64,000 nt of DNA. Source: Paraspadella gotoi. Its lineage: Eukaryota > Chaetognatha. The notes beneath the pieces were generated by a model that saw nothing but the letters and a program-made list of their open reading frames with translations, did no database searches and was not told where the DNA came from. Positions 12,701 to 23,560 of the stretch are shown piece after piece. A program made the translations under genes and the position numbers. Every line of letters starts with the position of its first letter. Within the stretch, counting starts at the first letter, position 1. The DNA lies in assembly GCA_051294375.1 (NCBI GenBank), contig CM119264.1, forward strand, positions 28,416,709-28,480,708, given 5' to 3'.

Positions 12701-13012
12701 GATGTTCCTCTTTTCTTTCTCCTTTTTCAGTTGAGAAAGGAAAAGGATATATCGAGAAGAGATGTTCCTCTTTTCTTTCTCCTTTTTCAGTTGAGAAAGG
12801 AAAAGGATTACTTGCGTCGCCATCTGGAGCTGCAGAAAAGGGATAACGGGATTCTGGGACAAGAGACTTTGTTGAGGGACATGGAAGACCAATGCGACCT
12901 CGAGGAGAAACAAGAGGCCATTTTGACGTCGTTGAAGAAACAACAGGAGATCATGGTCAGCAAGACGAACAAATTACAGGAGAAATTAAAGAATCTCAAA
13001 GTCGCTTTGTGA
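9728..13012 (+). CDS. CFAP184: CFAP184/CCDC96-like ciliary coiled-coil protein (DUF4201), ten exons
   Basis: The family member CFAP184 (CCDC96) works with CCDC113/CFAP263 in motile cilia. Exons: 9728-9776, 9934-10098, 10209-10264, 10335-10678, 10981-11144, 11248-11417, 11579-11698, 11769-11937, 12157-12338, 12791-13012. They total 1641 nt, 546 residues, close to the human length of about 555. The first half is Glu-rich (exon 4). From about residue 205 it is continuous coiled coil, and the C-terminal part has the DUF4201 look: EEMEQMVLQNQLLEEKI-type segment, THVKQKTG, and GILGQETLLRD. The first exon (MNGKPLQEE) was chosen because its phase fits and no Met lies in exon 2 in frame; it is the least certain. 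Exon 2 ends at a GC donor. The last acceptor lies in a 60-bp tandem repeat. I infer the orthology from memory of the motif pattern. Confidence 0.8.
9785..9850 (+). repeat. R1 core copy in intron 1 of the CFAP184-like gene
   Basis: AAGATAGCTTATTTATTAAA followed by TGAATGGATAATTTTTATAT and a GTGTACCAATTTAATA end. Same family and orientation as the CTNNBL1 intron copy. Confidence 0.7.
12611..12807 (+). repeat. 60-bp tandem repeat spanning the last intron-exon boundary of the CFAP184-like gene
   Basis: Units at 12671-12730 and 12731-12790 are identical. A degraded unit precedes them (12611-12670) and a partial one follows at the start of the last exon. Each unit ends CCTTTTTCAG and the next begins TTGAGAAAGGAAAAGGAT, so the same splice acceptor is present three times. 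The unit is 20 codons long and open in the exon's frame. Confidence 0.9.
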
Positions 13013-13899
13013 TTCTGCTTCTCGTCGGTAAGTTAAGAGATATGTTTCCTTACCCGAAATGCGAGACCTATCGGCGAACTTGATTGTTAACTTTTTCGTA
13101 TTTTTTAAAAGTTTTTATCTTATATTTGAATGATGGGTCAGATGGCAACTGGTTTGTCATCATACAATTTTTGTATAATTTTAGTAATTCTCTTTTTTCA
13201 TACTAATTTTCTATGAGTTTTGTAAAAATAAATTAAGCGGTTAAACATTGTGACTCAATAAATAAATATTATTTTATGATAAAATGCTTGTCGTTATCCT
13301 CATTTAGCTGAAATGTCTAATATTGGTATTAAATGATAAGAATTAACAATTAATTTGCCTCGTTTTATTTGTCAATAATTTTTGCAAGACAGGACAATTT
13401 GGATGTGTCAAGTTGTAAGTAGACGATTATGTTTAAAAAAACACACACACATTTATTTCATGATAAAAGAAATAGTTGGAACGTGAAAGAATTTCGCTTT
13501 AAATGATTATAAATAAAATAAAATATTTTGACAATATGACTAAAATCATTATGATTATTCTGAAGTCCGACATAGCATCGGCTGATTATTCTACTAAAGA
13601 AAGATTAACAGTTTAAGTATTTATGAAGTGAAACTCAAAATCATATAAACAAGAAAGTCTGATGAATTCATAATAATTTTGATAAATTTGGAGGGATAAT
13701 TCAGAGAGACGAAAAATCATGCACGAATCAAGATAAAACCAAATGATCGTCATCAAAATCATCATTTAAATCTCAAACATCAATCAATTACGGAGAGAGA
13801 GAGAGAGAGATTATGTTTATTTTTGAGACATGCCCTAATTCGATCCGAGGGATGGTGTGTGTGAGGGGAAAGGACGGCGCGCCATTTTCCAGACGTCCG
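13013..13899. other. Convergent intergenic region
   Basis: AT-rich DNA between the 3' ends of the CFAP184-like (+) and death-domain (-) genes. AATAAA hexamers near 13225 and 13257 could serve the plus-strand gene. A (GA)n run lies at 13793-13811 and an (AC)n run at 13440-13451. No gene seen. Confidence 0.5.
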
Positions 13900-14820
13900 T
13901 CAGACGGGCGTCCCCGCGGCGGACGGGACGTGGACGTCGGCGAGCACTTCCTCCAAGGAGTCCGCCCTCAGCACGTGGGCGTTTCCACTCCGGTCCAACA
14001 CGTCGATGAGCTCGTCGAGGGCGTCGGGTTTGGAGATGACGTTGCGGTTACGCCACGTGATCAGCGTCATGTAGCAACGATTCACTCCGTCTTCGAAGTC
14101 GTTCTGAAGGGGATGGGGTTTCAAAGTTACGAGAGGGAAACCTAATTAATTAATTAATTGATTAACCAATTCTATAAATTCAAATTTTAATAATTTCGGT
14201 ACTGAAGGATAAATTTTTTTAAACCATTTTTATTTCTCAGGTTTAAAAATTAAATTTAACGTTACAAGCCTTCTGTCGATTCTCTTCTCTTTTTTTTTTC
14301 AAGTTAGGAAAGAATCGAAGTTCACGAATTAAAAAAATAAATATATAAACAAAAAAAAACAAACGATGGTGACATATATTCTGACCTCGATTCTCCGCAA
14401 ATCGAAATCTGAGACTTCCAACAATTTGGCGACGCCTTTGATCGTCTCTGGTCGAATGCGGAGCGCGATGTCGCGAAGACCCACGTTGCTCAGAGTACCT
14501 GCGGAGAGATGAAAGGTATATTCATTAACAAATAAAACTTAATAAACTAGCAAAGAACGATTAAACATTTCGACTTCCTCACTCGGAATGGGCGCGAGAG
14601 ATTGCGGTCGAATGAGTCGCTGATCCTGAATGAGGAGGACGATGTCCTCTCGCCCGATCTCGAACAAAGCCTCCAAGAGTTTGTCCACCGTCGCTTCAGT
14701 TTTGGAGTCGTCGGCCCACGAGTCGAGCACGCGGCGAATCGCCACCACGGGCTCGTTTCCGTGGTCTTCGAAGGCCGATTTGAGGACCTGTTTGGATTGT
14801 TGAAACTTTCGTTCTTTTTT

Positions 14821-14887
<67 letters not shown>

Positions 14888-15793
14888 CTCTTTCCATCTG
14901 TCCCTCGCCTCGTAAGAGATGTCTAGCGCCTCGGCCAAGGGTTCGATGTCCCGTCCCAAGTTGATCTCACAGATGGCGAATATCTCGCGAATCGTCTGTA
15001 AGTCCGGATTGGAGATCGGAGGGGGCGTCGGTTGGCACCGGAGCGAGGAAGTCGGCGTCGCGCTGGAGACTGGCGTGACGACGCTAGGCCTGCAAAACGG
15101 CGCCAGAATAATGAGAAGTAGGATTTGGGGAATAGAGTTAACATGGGATACGTTTTTTAGAGGGACGATGTCAGAAAGTTGGTTGAAATTTAAATCAATA
15201 ATCCTTCCATTAATCCATTAATCCTTCAATTAATCTCGTCTGTCGGAAAATGACGCGTATAAAAAATAATGAGAAAACTTTTTTAAAGTAATAACTAGTG
15301 ATAATCTTATAAAAATATAATCAGCAAATTTTTACTGCGAATAAAAACAAATTTTAGGTAGGATTCCATATTGTGCTATATGCAAATGAGCTTTATGCAC
15401 CTTTATTCTCGAACTATTCTCCGGGTGGCGAGCGACAACGACGACAGCCTCGGCGACCCACCTGGATCCTAACCCAGCGTCGGGGACCAAGTTGTTGGCG
15501 GAGGAGTTGACGGAGGAAGGCTGCGGTGAGGGGCTCTCAGAAATGGAAGGCAGGGACGACGGGCAGCTCGGGGCGGGCGGCGGAATCGGCGGCGGAGGCG
15601 GAGCCGGTCGACGAGGGAGCACGGCGGCGATGACCACTCCGTTGGGCTTCGGGGGCACGGGGGGTTTGAAGGGACGTCCGTCCGGGGCGTCGACGTCCGG
15701 CGCGGCGTGGTCCGCACCCGCGACGGGCGTTTCGAGGGGCGCCGGTTTGGACGGAGTCTCGGAGACGGCGCCGCCGACGTCGCCGTTGAGCAT
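13900..15793 (-). CDS. Proline-rich protein with two death-like domains, five exons
   Basis: Exons 15793-15462, 15089-14909, 14787-14583, 14498-14386, 14103-13900 join in phase and give 344 residues from the Met at 15793. Residues 1-135 are Pro/Ala/Ser-rich with PPVPPKP and a run of prolines, possible SH3-binding sites. About 140-230 reads as a death domain: LGRDIEPLAEALDIS, a helix ending RRVLDSWADD, then ATVDKLLEALFEIGREDIV. About 240-330 is a second, more divergent one: VGLRDIALRIRPETIKGVAK, then a CYMTLITWRN helix and DALDELIDVLDRSG. Death domains mediate homotypic assembly in apoptotic and innate immune signalling; partner and pathway are unknown. Exon 2 ends at a GC donor. The frame stays open upstream of the chosen Met, so more N-terminal sequence or an upstream exon (possible acceptor near 15830) is likely. 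I cannot assign an orthologue. Confidence 0.7.
14817..14887 (+). repeat. (CTTT)n microsatellite filling an intron
   Basis: About 17 copies of CTTT. It occupies most of the 121-bp intron (14788-14908) of the death-domain gene, so the transcript reads (AAAG)n. Confidence 0.95.
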
Positions 15794-16342
15794 CGCGTGA
15801 GACTCGGCGTCCTCCGGGTCGGGTCGACCGTCTGGATGACCGAGTGGGGGTGTTGGAAATGGAAGAAGAGTGAGGTGGCGATGAATCAGTGGAGAGTAAA
15901 TTCGGATAGCGATCGCCTTTTGTTTGTTTTTTTTAGTGCGAGGGGAGAATAACGATCTGCCTTCTTGTCGCTCATGCAGAAAATTCGAAAAAAATAATTT
16001 TTTAATTATTTCGTTAATTCTTTGGAAGTTTTCAATGTTGCAATATTTCAGTTACTAATTTCTGAGCTATTATACACTATTATATATTTAATACTAAAGA
16101 CATTTTCGTACATAAAATTGAGGATTTTTATTTTCAAATTGTATGAACCACAAGTAGGGAATAAGAAAAGGTGATGATATAGAAGGAGAGTATGTGACAG
16201 ATTAAGGTAAAGAAAGGTGAGGCTTTTGAATGCGAGTTTATAACGACGATTACGCTTCGGTAAAAAAATGGATTCTGCAAATATATCTTTTTAAAAAAAA
16301 CCGTTATCAAATAAACTAGTACGCAAGTAGATAGATGACATT
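15794..16342. other. 5' side of the death-domain gene
   Basis: The first 150 bp are GC-rich and open in the gene's frame; beyond about 15960 the DNA is AT-rich with no visible gene or element. Probable UTR and promoter. Confidence 0.4.
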
Positions 16343-16956
16343 TCTCAGTGTATTTCGTTAAATATTGTGCTTATGGGATGCAATAAAAAATTACGACGGT
16401 TTTCTTTTTTTTTTCCCCACATTTTGTTTTACTACTTTTTTACGTATCGTTGTTATTTTAAATTTTAATACATACCAACCGCGCGTTTCGAGATTACTTA
16501 AAAGATTTATTTCTTCACTGAACTCAACTGGCAAAAAATGTCTAACCTGGCCAAAGGCTTACACGCAATGCTGACAGTGAGAGTGATGCAGCACTATCAT
16601 TACAACATGAAGTAATAATAATAAAAATGAAAAAGAAACGCGAAAATTAATTGGATGATACACGATTACACGTCATACGGATACGATTATGATAAAGAGG
16701 AATGTCTAGGAAAATAGGACCGAAAATTTTTTTTTCATTATGTACCAGTAACGAGTGAGAAATCCATCAACAGTCTCATTTCAGGGAGGTCAGTAATATT
16801 TTTTATCCCTACAAACGAAACGTTAAAAAAGGGGTCACAATCACTTTAGTCTAGGGTTTTGATTAAAACGAAATTAAAAAAAAAAAATTAAACTTTTAAC
16901 ATTCATTCCTCGACTCATGCTGTGGGGTTTTTGGTTTATAGTGTTATATTTTAAAC

Positions 16957-17451
16957 CTACCATTTGCGAAACTTGGCCGCCAATCGCGCCCCTTGCACAT
17001 TTAATGAGTTTCTAGTGTTTGTGTGACTACTGTGGCTCGGTTGAACTTCTACCGATAAAGTGGGATCTTCTCTAGGATGTAATAGGGCCTGCATTTGTGG
17101 TGGGAGCTCCAACAGGTATTGATTCGAAGAATTGATCGATAGTGTATTGTGAATAGATGAGACGGTGCCTGGTAGGAACGCTAACGGTGATGACTGACCA
17201 GATGGCAATGCGTTGTTTCCATTCATATCTTATGTAAGTTTTAAAATAAAGCGAAAAGTTCGAAAAGTGAAAACCGCTTTGTCCCGGCGAACTGTTTTGG
17301 TTTTGTAGGAGAGTCTCGATCTGAACTTACAGTGTTCCACAGCTGCGTTGCCTCCTGTCGCTGTTCCGTTGGTCTTGTAATTAAGAACTCGCATGTCCAT
17401 CCAATATTCCTCGCCGGCTTTATCGGCAGCAGCATTAAGATAAGTTTCATC
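16957..17451 (-). CDS. Unidentified coding fragment, two 3' exons
   Basis: Exons 17451-17331 (DETYLNAAADKAGEEYWMDM at its start, ending AAVEH) and 17228-16957 join in phase across a GT-AG intron. Together they give about 130 residues ending in KFRKW and a stop. The second exon is Ser/Asn/Leu-rich. I find no start codon in this frame and no acceptor for the first exon; an alternative frame there begins MMKLILMLLPI and could be a signal peptide. No family is recognised. The copy in the second segment is frameshifted. Confidence 0.35.
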
Positions 17452-17825
17452 ATTTATTTACATTTTTTATTTACTTTTTTTTTTGCATTTCTCACTTTTT
17501 CGAAATTTCTAAGTAGGTATTGAAAATTTTGTCTCCTATGAGTCAAAGAAGTGATACATAGAACTTTGAATAAGTGACACTTTGTAAGAAAAAAGTCTGT
17601 ATTTTTTAACAGAGTAACGGTAACAATCATTTTAAAATTCGACATAAAAGAATTAATTATTTTGTTAAAAATACAAAATGTTATTATCATCGCCGCAATT
17701 AGACCACAAGAATTGATAATCTTTGTAGGTAAGACACATAATCAAAACAAGAGTCGATTAATAGTCATCAAATGCAAAACCACAGAATTAATAATTGATC
17801 TTTGCATCCCCTTTCATGACTCTCT

Positions 17826-18535
17826 CGTATTGAATTAATTATCCAACGGCAATAATTGAATTTAATAATTGTATTGAATTAATAATCCAATGGGAATAAT
17901 TAATAATCATACTCGTATCCCCTATCTTGACTCTTGTATTGAATTAATAATCCAATGGGAATAATTAATAATCATCTTCGTATACCTTATCTTGACTCTC
18001 GTATTGAAACAATAATCCAACGGGAATAATTAATAATCATCCTCATATTCCCTATCTTGACTCTTGTATTGAATTAATAATCCAACAGGAATAATTAATA
18101 ATCATCTTCGTATCCCTTATCTTGACTCTCGTATTGAATTAATAATCCAACAGGAATTATTAATAATCATCTTCGTATCCCCTATCTTGACTCTTGTATT
18201 GAATTAATAATCCAACGGGAATAATTAATAATCATCCTCGTATCCCCTATCTTGACTCTTGTATTGAATTAATAATCCAACGGGAATAATTAATAATCAT
18301 CCTCGTATCCCCTATCTTGACTCTTGTATTGAATTAATAATCCAACGGGAATAATTAATAATCATCTTCGTATCCCCTGTCTTGACTCTCGTATTAAATT
18401 AATAATCCAACAGGAATAATTAATAATCATCTTCGTATCCCCTGTCTTGACTCTCGTATTGAATTAATAATCCAACAGGAATAATTAATAATCATCTTCG
18501 TATCCCCTATCTTGACTCTCGTATTGATCTTCTTG
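17826..18535 (-). repeat. 65-bp minisatellite derived from the end of the acidic-protein gene
   Basis: About ten units at exactly 65-bp spacing (for example at 17936, 18001, 18066, 18131, 18196). On the minus strand each unit carries the codons for YESQDRGYEDDY and a stop, i.e. the last codons of the gene next to it. The older units at the 17826 end are more diverged. Confidence 0.9.
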
Positions 18536-18853
18536 ATAATAGTTCTCGTATTGACGTCGACTTTCCTCTTCCTCCAATTGGCGCTCGTATTCGTATCGAT
18601 CCTCGTCGCCGTCGCCGCAATTGTGGTCTTGATCGTAGTCGTCGTCGAAGTAATTCCCTTAAACCGAAATAATAGGTCGGCGTTGTTAATTTAATTTAAT
18701 AAGAATTTCCGAGACAAAAAATTGGATTTGTAATGTATACGCGTGATCCTTCGCATCATTAATCGTTTAGAAATGGTAAGTTTATTTTTATTGTTTTATT
18801 ATTCTAATGTCCTTGAATATGGGATTATTGGATTATACAAGGACATTAAAATA

Positions 18854-18905
<52 letters not shown>

Positions 18906-19127
18906 ACCTCCTCGCTGACTGGACTCCGACCACCGCTCATCCTCTATTTCGTCTCGATCGTCGAAATCAAACGGATTGTCGCGATCGTCTTCGAAGAGGT
19001 CGGCTTCGTCGTAGCCAAGTTCGTCGTCGGCGATTTCGTCGTCGCCATCTCCTTCTTCGCCGCCGCCTTCTCCGTCTTCGTCGCCATCTTCGTCGTCTCC
19101 GTCGTCATCGTCGTCGCCATCGTCGTC
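18485..19127 (-). CDS. Asp/Glu-rich low-complexity protein, last two exons
   Basis: Exons 19127-18908 and 18657-18485 join in phase 1 at a GTGAGA donor and a TTTAAG acceptor. They encode about 131 residues. The first exon is Asp/Gly/Glu-rich (GDDEDGDEDGEGGGEEG) and less repetitive later (DLFEDDRDNPFDFDDRDE). The second is Tyr/Glu/Gln-rich (YEYERQLEEEESRRQYE) and ends YEDDY-stop. The intron contains a (CT)n tract. The 5' end is not found. Function unknown. The even codon usage and conserved splice phase argue for a real gene over a simple repeat, but it may be a repeat-born frame. Confidence 0.5.
18862..18900 (+). repeat. (CT)n microsatellite in an intron
   Basis: Lies just downstream of the acidic gene's donor on the minus strand, where it reads (GA)n. 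Longer in copy B (26265-26345). Confidence 0.9.
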
Positions 19128-19245
19128 CTTCGAAAGTGAAGGCGAAATTAGGGGGTTTTAAAATTTGTTTTATGTTGCTTAGCGACATAAAACAGCATAG
19201 TCTATAGACTCGGACTCGGGTGCGTAGGAAAAGGAGGATGCGAAG

Positions 19246-19527
19246 TCAAATTAAGGATTTATTATTATATAACTTGTTCTTCAGTCGGATACTGGGTCTT
19301 GTTCTCATGAGTAAAAAGGGAAGTGACGCCAAAGATTCCTGAATTGATCGCGATGATTGTTTAATTAGGCGGACGATAATCAGTTCAAAATGACAGGGGA
19401 CAATAAGATCTTGCAGTTCGAGAAATGTAAAAATCCTGAAGACAATTGTTGGAGTGACAAAAACAGCTACATTTATATTCATCAAAAACATTTTGAGGAA
19501 AAACTTGATAAAAACCATGTGGTCCAC
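19246..19527 (-). pseudogene. Truncated paralogue of the neighbouring XK-like gene
   Basis: The frame contains TPTIVFRIFTFLELQDLIVP, which matches TPTVFFRIFTLLELKEYAVS of the intact gene at 20342-22701. Sequence before and after resembles it only weakly and the rest of the protein is absent. Probably a relic of an older duplication. Confidence 0.6.
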
Positions 19528-20341
19528 GTCACAAATTATATTGCTGAATAATTTATTACTTTGGTAAGTGTTGTAATAGGTAAAAAATATTGTTCATTTG
19601 TTCTTAGAAATGGTAGATTTATAATATAATTATATATATCTAGCATTTGAAAAACTATAGACTAAAAGAAAAGTCTCTGTAAAAATTCATCATTCTACTT
19701 TAGCATTACTAAAATTAGTAAAAAATCAATTTGCAGTGAATAAATGTGCATTGGGCAATTTAAAAGTAGGAAAAAGTGTGGGTAATTCAAAAATTTATAA
19801 TACGACTCTAAAGTATCCCTTCGTTATTGATATTTCAATATTTATTTATTTATAGATACTAGATAGGAGTCGCTAATCTTTTTAAAAACTCTTAATTTTT
19901 AAGACCAGATTCAGATTGCTTTTAAAAAATTGACCAAAAAAACCATTAAAGTTTAATATTTTGATGATAAGTGTCGCGAGTCAAAATTAGGAAATACTGT
20001 AAAAAATTATTATTGTCATCATCTTTCGATTATTTGGTCTGTTTTTTTTTTATTTTCTCTAAGAGAATATAAATTTTTTAAAGTTTTTAAAAGTGTAAAA
20101 AAATTCGATTCAACTTTTTATGCTCTATTAGGATCTATATTAAAATTTAAGTATAAATATATTTTCATAAATAGTAATATAACAATATTAAATAAGCTTG
20201 TATCTTCAGAAAAAAAACCTTTTTTTCATAATTTAGTATGCTTATGATAAATTATTTTATTTATGTACAGTTTACACATTAGCATTTAAATTCGTTCGGC
20301 TATGTAAAAATTTTACACTTCTAAACTGACAACAATAATCC
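19528..20341. other. AT-rich stretch without a gene
   Basis: Homopolymer-rich and AT-rich with only short chance frames. The last part is probably the 3' UTR of the XK-like gene. Confidence 0.5.
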
Positions 20342-22701
20342 CTAAAAAAAATTAAAAAGGATAATTATTGGTAAATAATATAAACAAAAATAAAGAATAC
20401 CGAAGTTTTTGTAAGGTTCATTTTTTATTATTGCAAGAGCTTTGTCAAGATAGAATTTGATATTTCTACGTGTGCGCATTGCCTGTTTCATCATATTAAA
20501 GTAGATCATGTATGGTGGTTCCCATGGAAACCTGGCATTTAGAGACCAATCGTAAGCTCCTGCAATGTATAGCGGGTCTTCGATTGCAAGGTACTCTTTA
20601 GCTAATTCATCATGGTCAGCTTTTCTTCTTTTTATTATTTGAACGATGAGAAAGGTCAGAAAAAGCAAAAAAAATACGCTTGTCAACGTGAACTTTACGC
20701 GTGGATTCTGCCAGAGGGAGACAAAAACAATTGTCAAAATAAAAGCGATCCACGTCACTAGAGGCGCTGATGAAATCAATAACAGAAAAAGATTCGATTC
20801 GCTCCTCGTGAAAAGATCATGGATTTGATTCAAGCAATATTCTTTTGGCAGATCTTGACCACCGCATAGAGTACGGACTTTCTCTAAATCTGGCTGGTTA
20901 CCATTGTTCACTGTCGACACCAATGGACCGGCAAAGATTCCACAAGCGATTCCACCCAATAACCAGAGAAGCCTCTTTCCTCTCGGATGAAGCGCTTTCC
21001 ACGCTCGACGACCGAATCCTTCGATGAACGACATGATAAAGACATACGACATCATGGATTTTGGAAAATGGGTCCATATCTCGAAGCTTCGATACAGAGT
21101 TTCTCTGGAGGCGAACATGGATTGGTTATCCAAATTAGCGAAACATGACACTGTTCTGCATCGAAAAAAATCTATTGGTCTCATTGATGATTCGTGAAGG
21201 AGGATAGTTAGGAGGTTGAGACCCACAATGGATAAAGAAAATGAGGTCCCCATGATAGTCATCAACATTTTTGACCATTGATTTTTCTGGATAAAATGTA
21301 ATGTGGCATAGAAAATGCCCAAAGCAACATCAATCGTTAAGTATATAAGAATTAATCTGGGGTGTGGATCGAAAAAACGGGAATTCCCAAGAATTATAAT
21401 TCTTTCTTTGATTTTATTTTCCATAGATTTCAGTCGGGAATAAGTTATGTTTATGGATCCGCACGATTTAACAAAACCTGTTAAATTTGTATGGATCCAT
21501 CTATCCGTGTTAGAGATACCTTCTGAAATAAAACAACGTTCATATCCACCTTGTCCTTGAAAGGGAACCAAGTAATAAGCTAATCTCGGTATTAGATGAT
21601 TTTCCACTTCGTTGCCTCTAATTCTGAAATATTGGTAATGTGAAACTCTTTTGTTGTCAGAAAATAGAAATGAAGCTAAGAAAATCGACCAAGATATCAT
21701 AAAAAGAAACTGTGTAAATGATGACTGTTGTCTTTGGCGATACTCAGTTCCAAACACCAAGCTGACAGCATATTCTTTAAGTTCTAGCAGTGTGAAAATC
21801 CTAAAAAAAACCGTTGGAGTGAGGAGAGCCAACCAAATCGGAGACGTCATTGCCCAAACAAAAATAAGATAGATGCCAACTGTGGCCCCAACAACTCCCT
21901 GGATCACTCCGGCCACTCCGGCAGTCGACAAAAGGCTCTCGCGGGATTTAGCGGCGAAAGAAGCCAAGCTGATAGTGGATAAGATGAATGACCCAACTGT
22001 TTCAAACTCATTAATTTCCCAACCGCAGACTCTGAGTTGAGTTCGTCCTGTTTTCATCTAAATTTAATGAGAAAACCCATAAAAGTTTTATTTTGACTTA
22101 AACGTATAAAATAGGAACATACCTTGAGCTTGTTATATACAGGTTGACATTTGCAGCGTTCCTGGCTCATAGTCCAAGTTTTATTTTCGTGAATTTCATA
22201 TAGATGGTCATGAATACTTGCACCACGCATGCATTGCTTGTTGGTGCCGCTGGTGAACTCTAACATGATGGCCGCTGCTTGAAGCATGACTTGCGGAAAT
22301 GATTCTAGCCAAAAATTAAAGAGTTCCAAAGAATTTAAAGCGCGAGATTTAATATCTAAAGTGAATCGCTCGGTTGCGGGACTGAGAGAATCGAGATACT
22401 CGTCTATCATGAAAAATACGTGGCCCACGCCAACGATTGATGCAATCGCAGTCATCAAACTCATCCAAATGTTGCCAAGGAATCGCTTGTATAGCCGCGC
22501 ATTGCTCATCAGAATGCGCACGATCCAATAAAAAGTAACTATGTTGTGGGTAGCTATGACAACGACCATTGCAAAGCCAAGATAACGCTCTGCGTAAAAA
22601 GTCCTTAGGCAAAATTGAATGACTGTTCGGAGATCAGTGAAAACATCAGCAACGTTCAAAGCAACGATGACTGACAGCGGAAAATGTTTCAGTTTATCCA
22701 T
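20342..22701 (-). CDS. Multipass membrane protein with XK-related-like motif, 764 residues, two exons
   Basis: Exons 22701-22123 and 22057-20342 join in phase 0 (NKLK|MKTGR), giving 764 residues from the Met at MDKLKHFP. At least ten hydrophobic segments are visible: four in the first exon (about residues 8-165) and the rest spread to the C-terminus. The fourth contains FNFWLESFPQVMLQAA, resembling the E-x-x-P-Q-x-x-L-Q signature of XK-related proteins, some of which are phospholipid scramblases. Long loops carry paired Cys (QERCKCQP, CFISEG, CRTVSCF, LCGG) and N-glycosylation sequons, so they are probably extracellular. It is larger than a normal XK protein (about 400-450 residues), so the assignment is tentative. 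An in-frame Met at 22794 lies in a Leu/Ser-rich tract and is less likely to be the start. Copy B is frameshifted many times. Confidence 0.7.
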
Positions 22702-22940
22702 TTTGGTGGTGAAGTTTTCAATGAATGCAAAAGAGAGAAAAGAGGAGACAGAGAGCGAGAGATTGAAAGAGAGAGCGAGGTTTAATAGCAACACGTCACC
22801 TTAACCACTAACCAGTCGTAAATATTTCCAGCATCCAATATAACTTTTTAAAATTTTAAAAATTAGCTATTCAATAAAATATTTTAAAAAAGAAACTAGA
22901 GCACATTATTTAGTAATAATAGATATCTTTTAACAATCTT
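22702..22940. other. 5' flank of the XK-like gene
   Basis: A GA-rich patch (22728-22780) and then AT-rich DNA. At about 22920 copy B carries a 2.2-kb insertion that is absent here. Confidence 0.4.
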
Positions 22941-23029
22941 ATGAAAGTTATTAATATGGACATTGTGTTTGCTTTTTCAAATATTGTTTTGCGTTCTACG
23001 TTTTTGTATTGCAAAGTTGTTAAAGCAAA

Positions 23030-23110
23030 AATTACGCCATATTATGAAATTGGTAGAACCAATATGAAATTCTTCATTCATTTAATGAATAAGCTATCTT
23101 GCCCCAGAAT
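23030..23110 (-). repeat. R1-like copy
   Basis: Minus orientation, diverged: ATGAAATTGGTAGAACCAAT, then TTCATTTAATGAATAAGCTA and TCTTGCCCC. Recurs in copy B at 32692-32765. Confidence 0.55.
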
Positions 23111-23454
23111 TTGGACAGGCTTTGGCCTTCATCAAACTTTTTGATGTTAAAATAATAATATATGTCGTGATAGTTAAACAGATATCCTGTCAATTATATG
23201 TACATTTTTTTTGGGACTTTACCAAGTTATCCAGTGTTGCTATATTTTATCTTGAGCACCAGCTATTTCAAATTATTAATCATACTCGGCAAGGCGAAAA
23301 GTTTGACCACTGATTGCGCCGATGGCCATCACGGTTTTCGCCAACTTTGATTAAAATTTCCGTCAAGAGAGAGAGAGAGTGATAGAGAGAAGAGTCAGTC
23401 TATCAGAGAGTCTGTGGCGACTGACCAGATGGGATCCGACATCTTCAGCTATGA

Positions 23455-23560
23455 AATTCAATGAATAAATTATTCTTTTATTTAATAAACAAGCTATTTT
23501 GCCCCCGATTTTGTCCACTAGTCAGGCTATGGTAACTTTAGTGGGTTCAGGCTCCATCCC
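23455..23560 (-). repeat. Second R1-like copy at the end of copy A
   Basis: TTTATTTAATAAACAAGCTA followed by TTTTGCCCCCGATTTTGTCC, a diverged R1 core. The tandem junction lies at its edge. Confidence 0.5.

Noticed and set aside
17826-18535. Regularly spaced 65-bp repeats as a CRISPR-like array
   Set aside because: The whole 65 bp is repeated, with no unique spacers, in a eukaryotic genome; it is a minisatellite.
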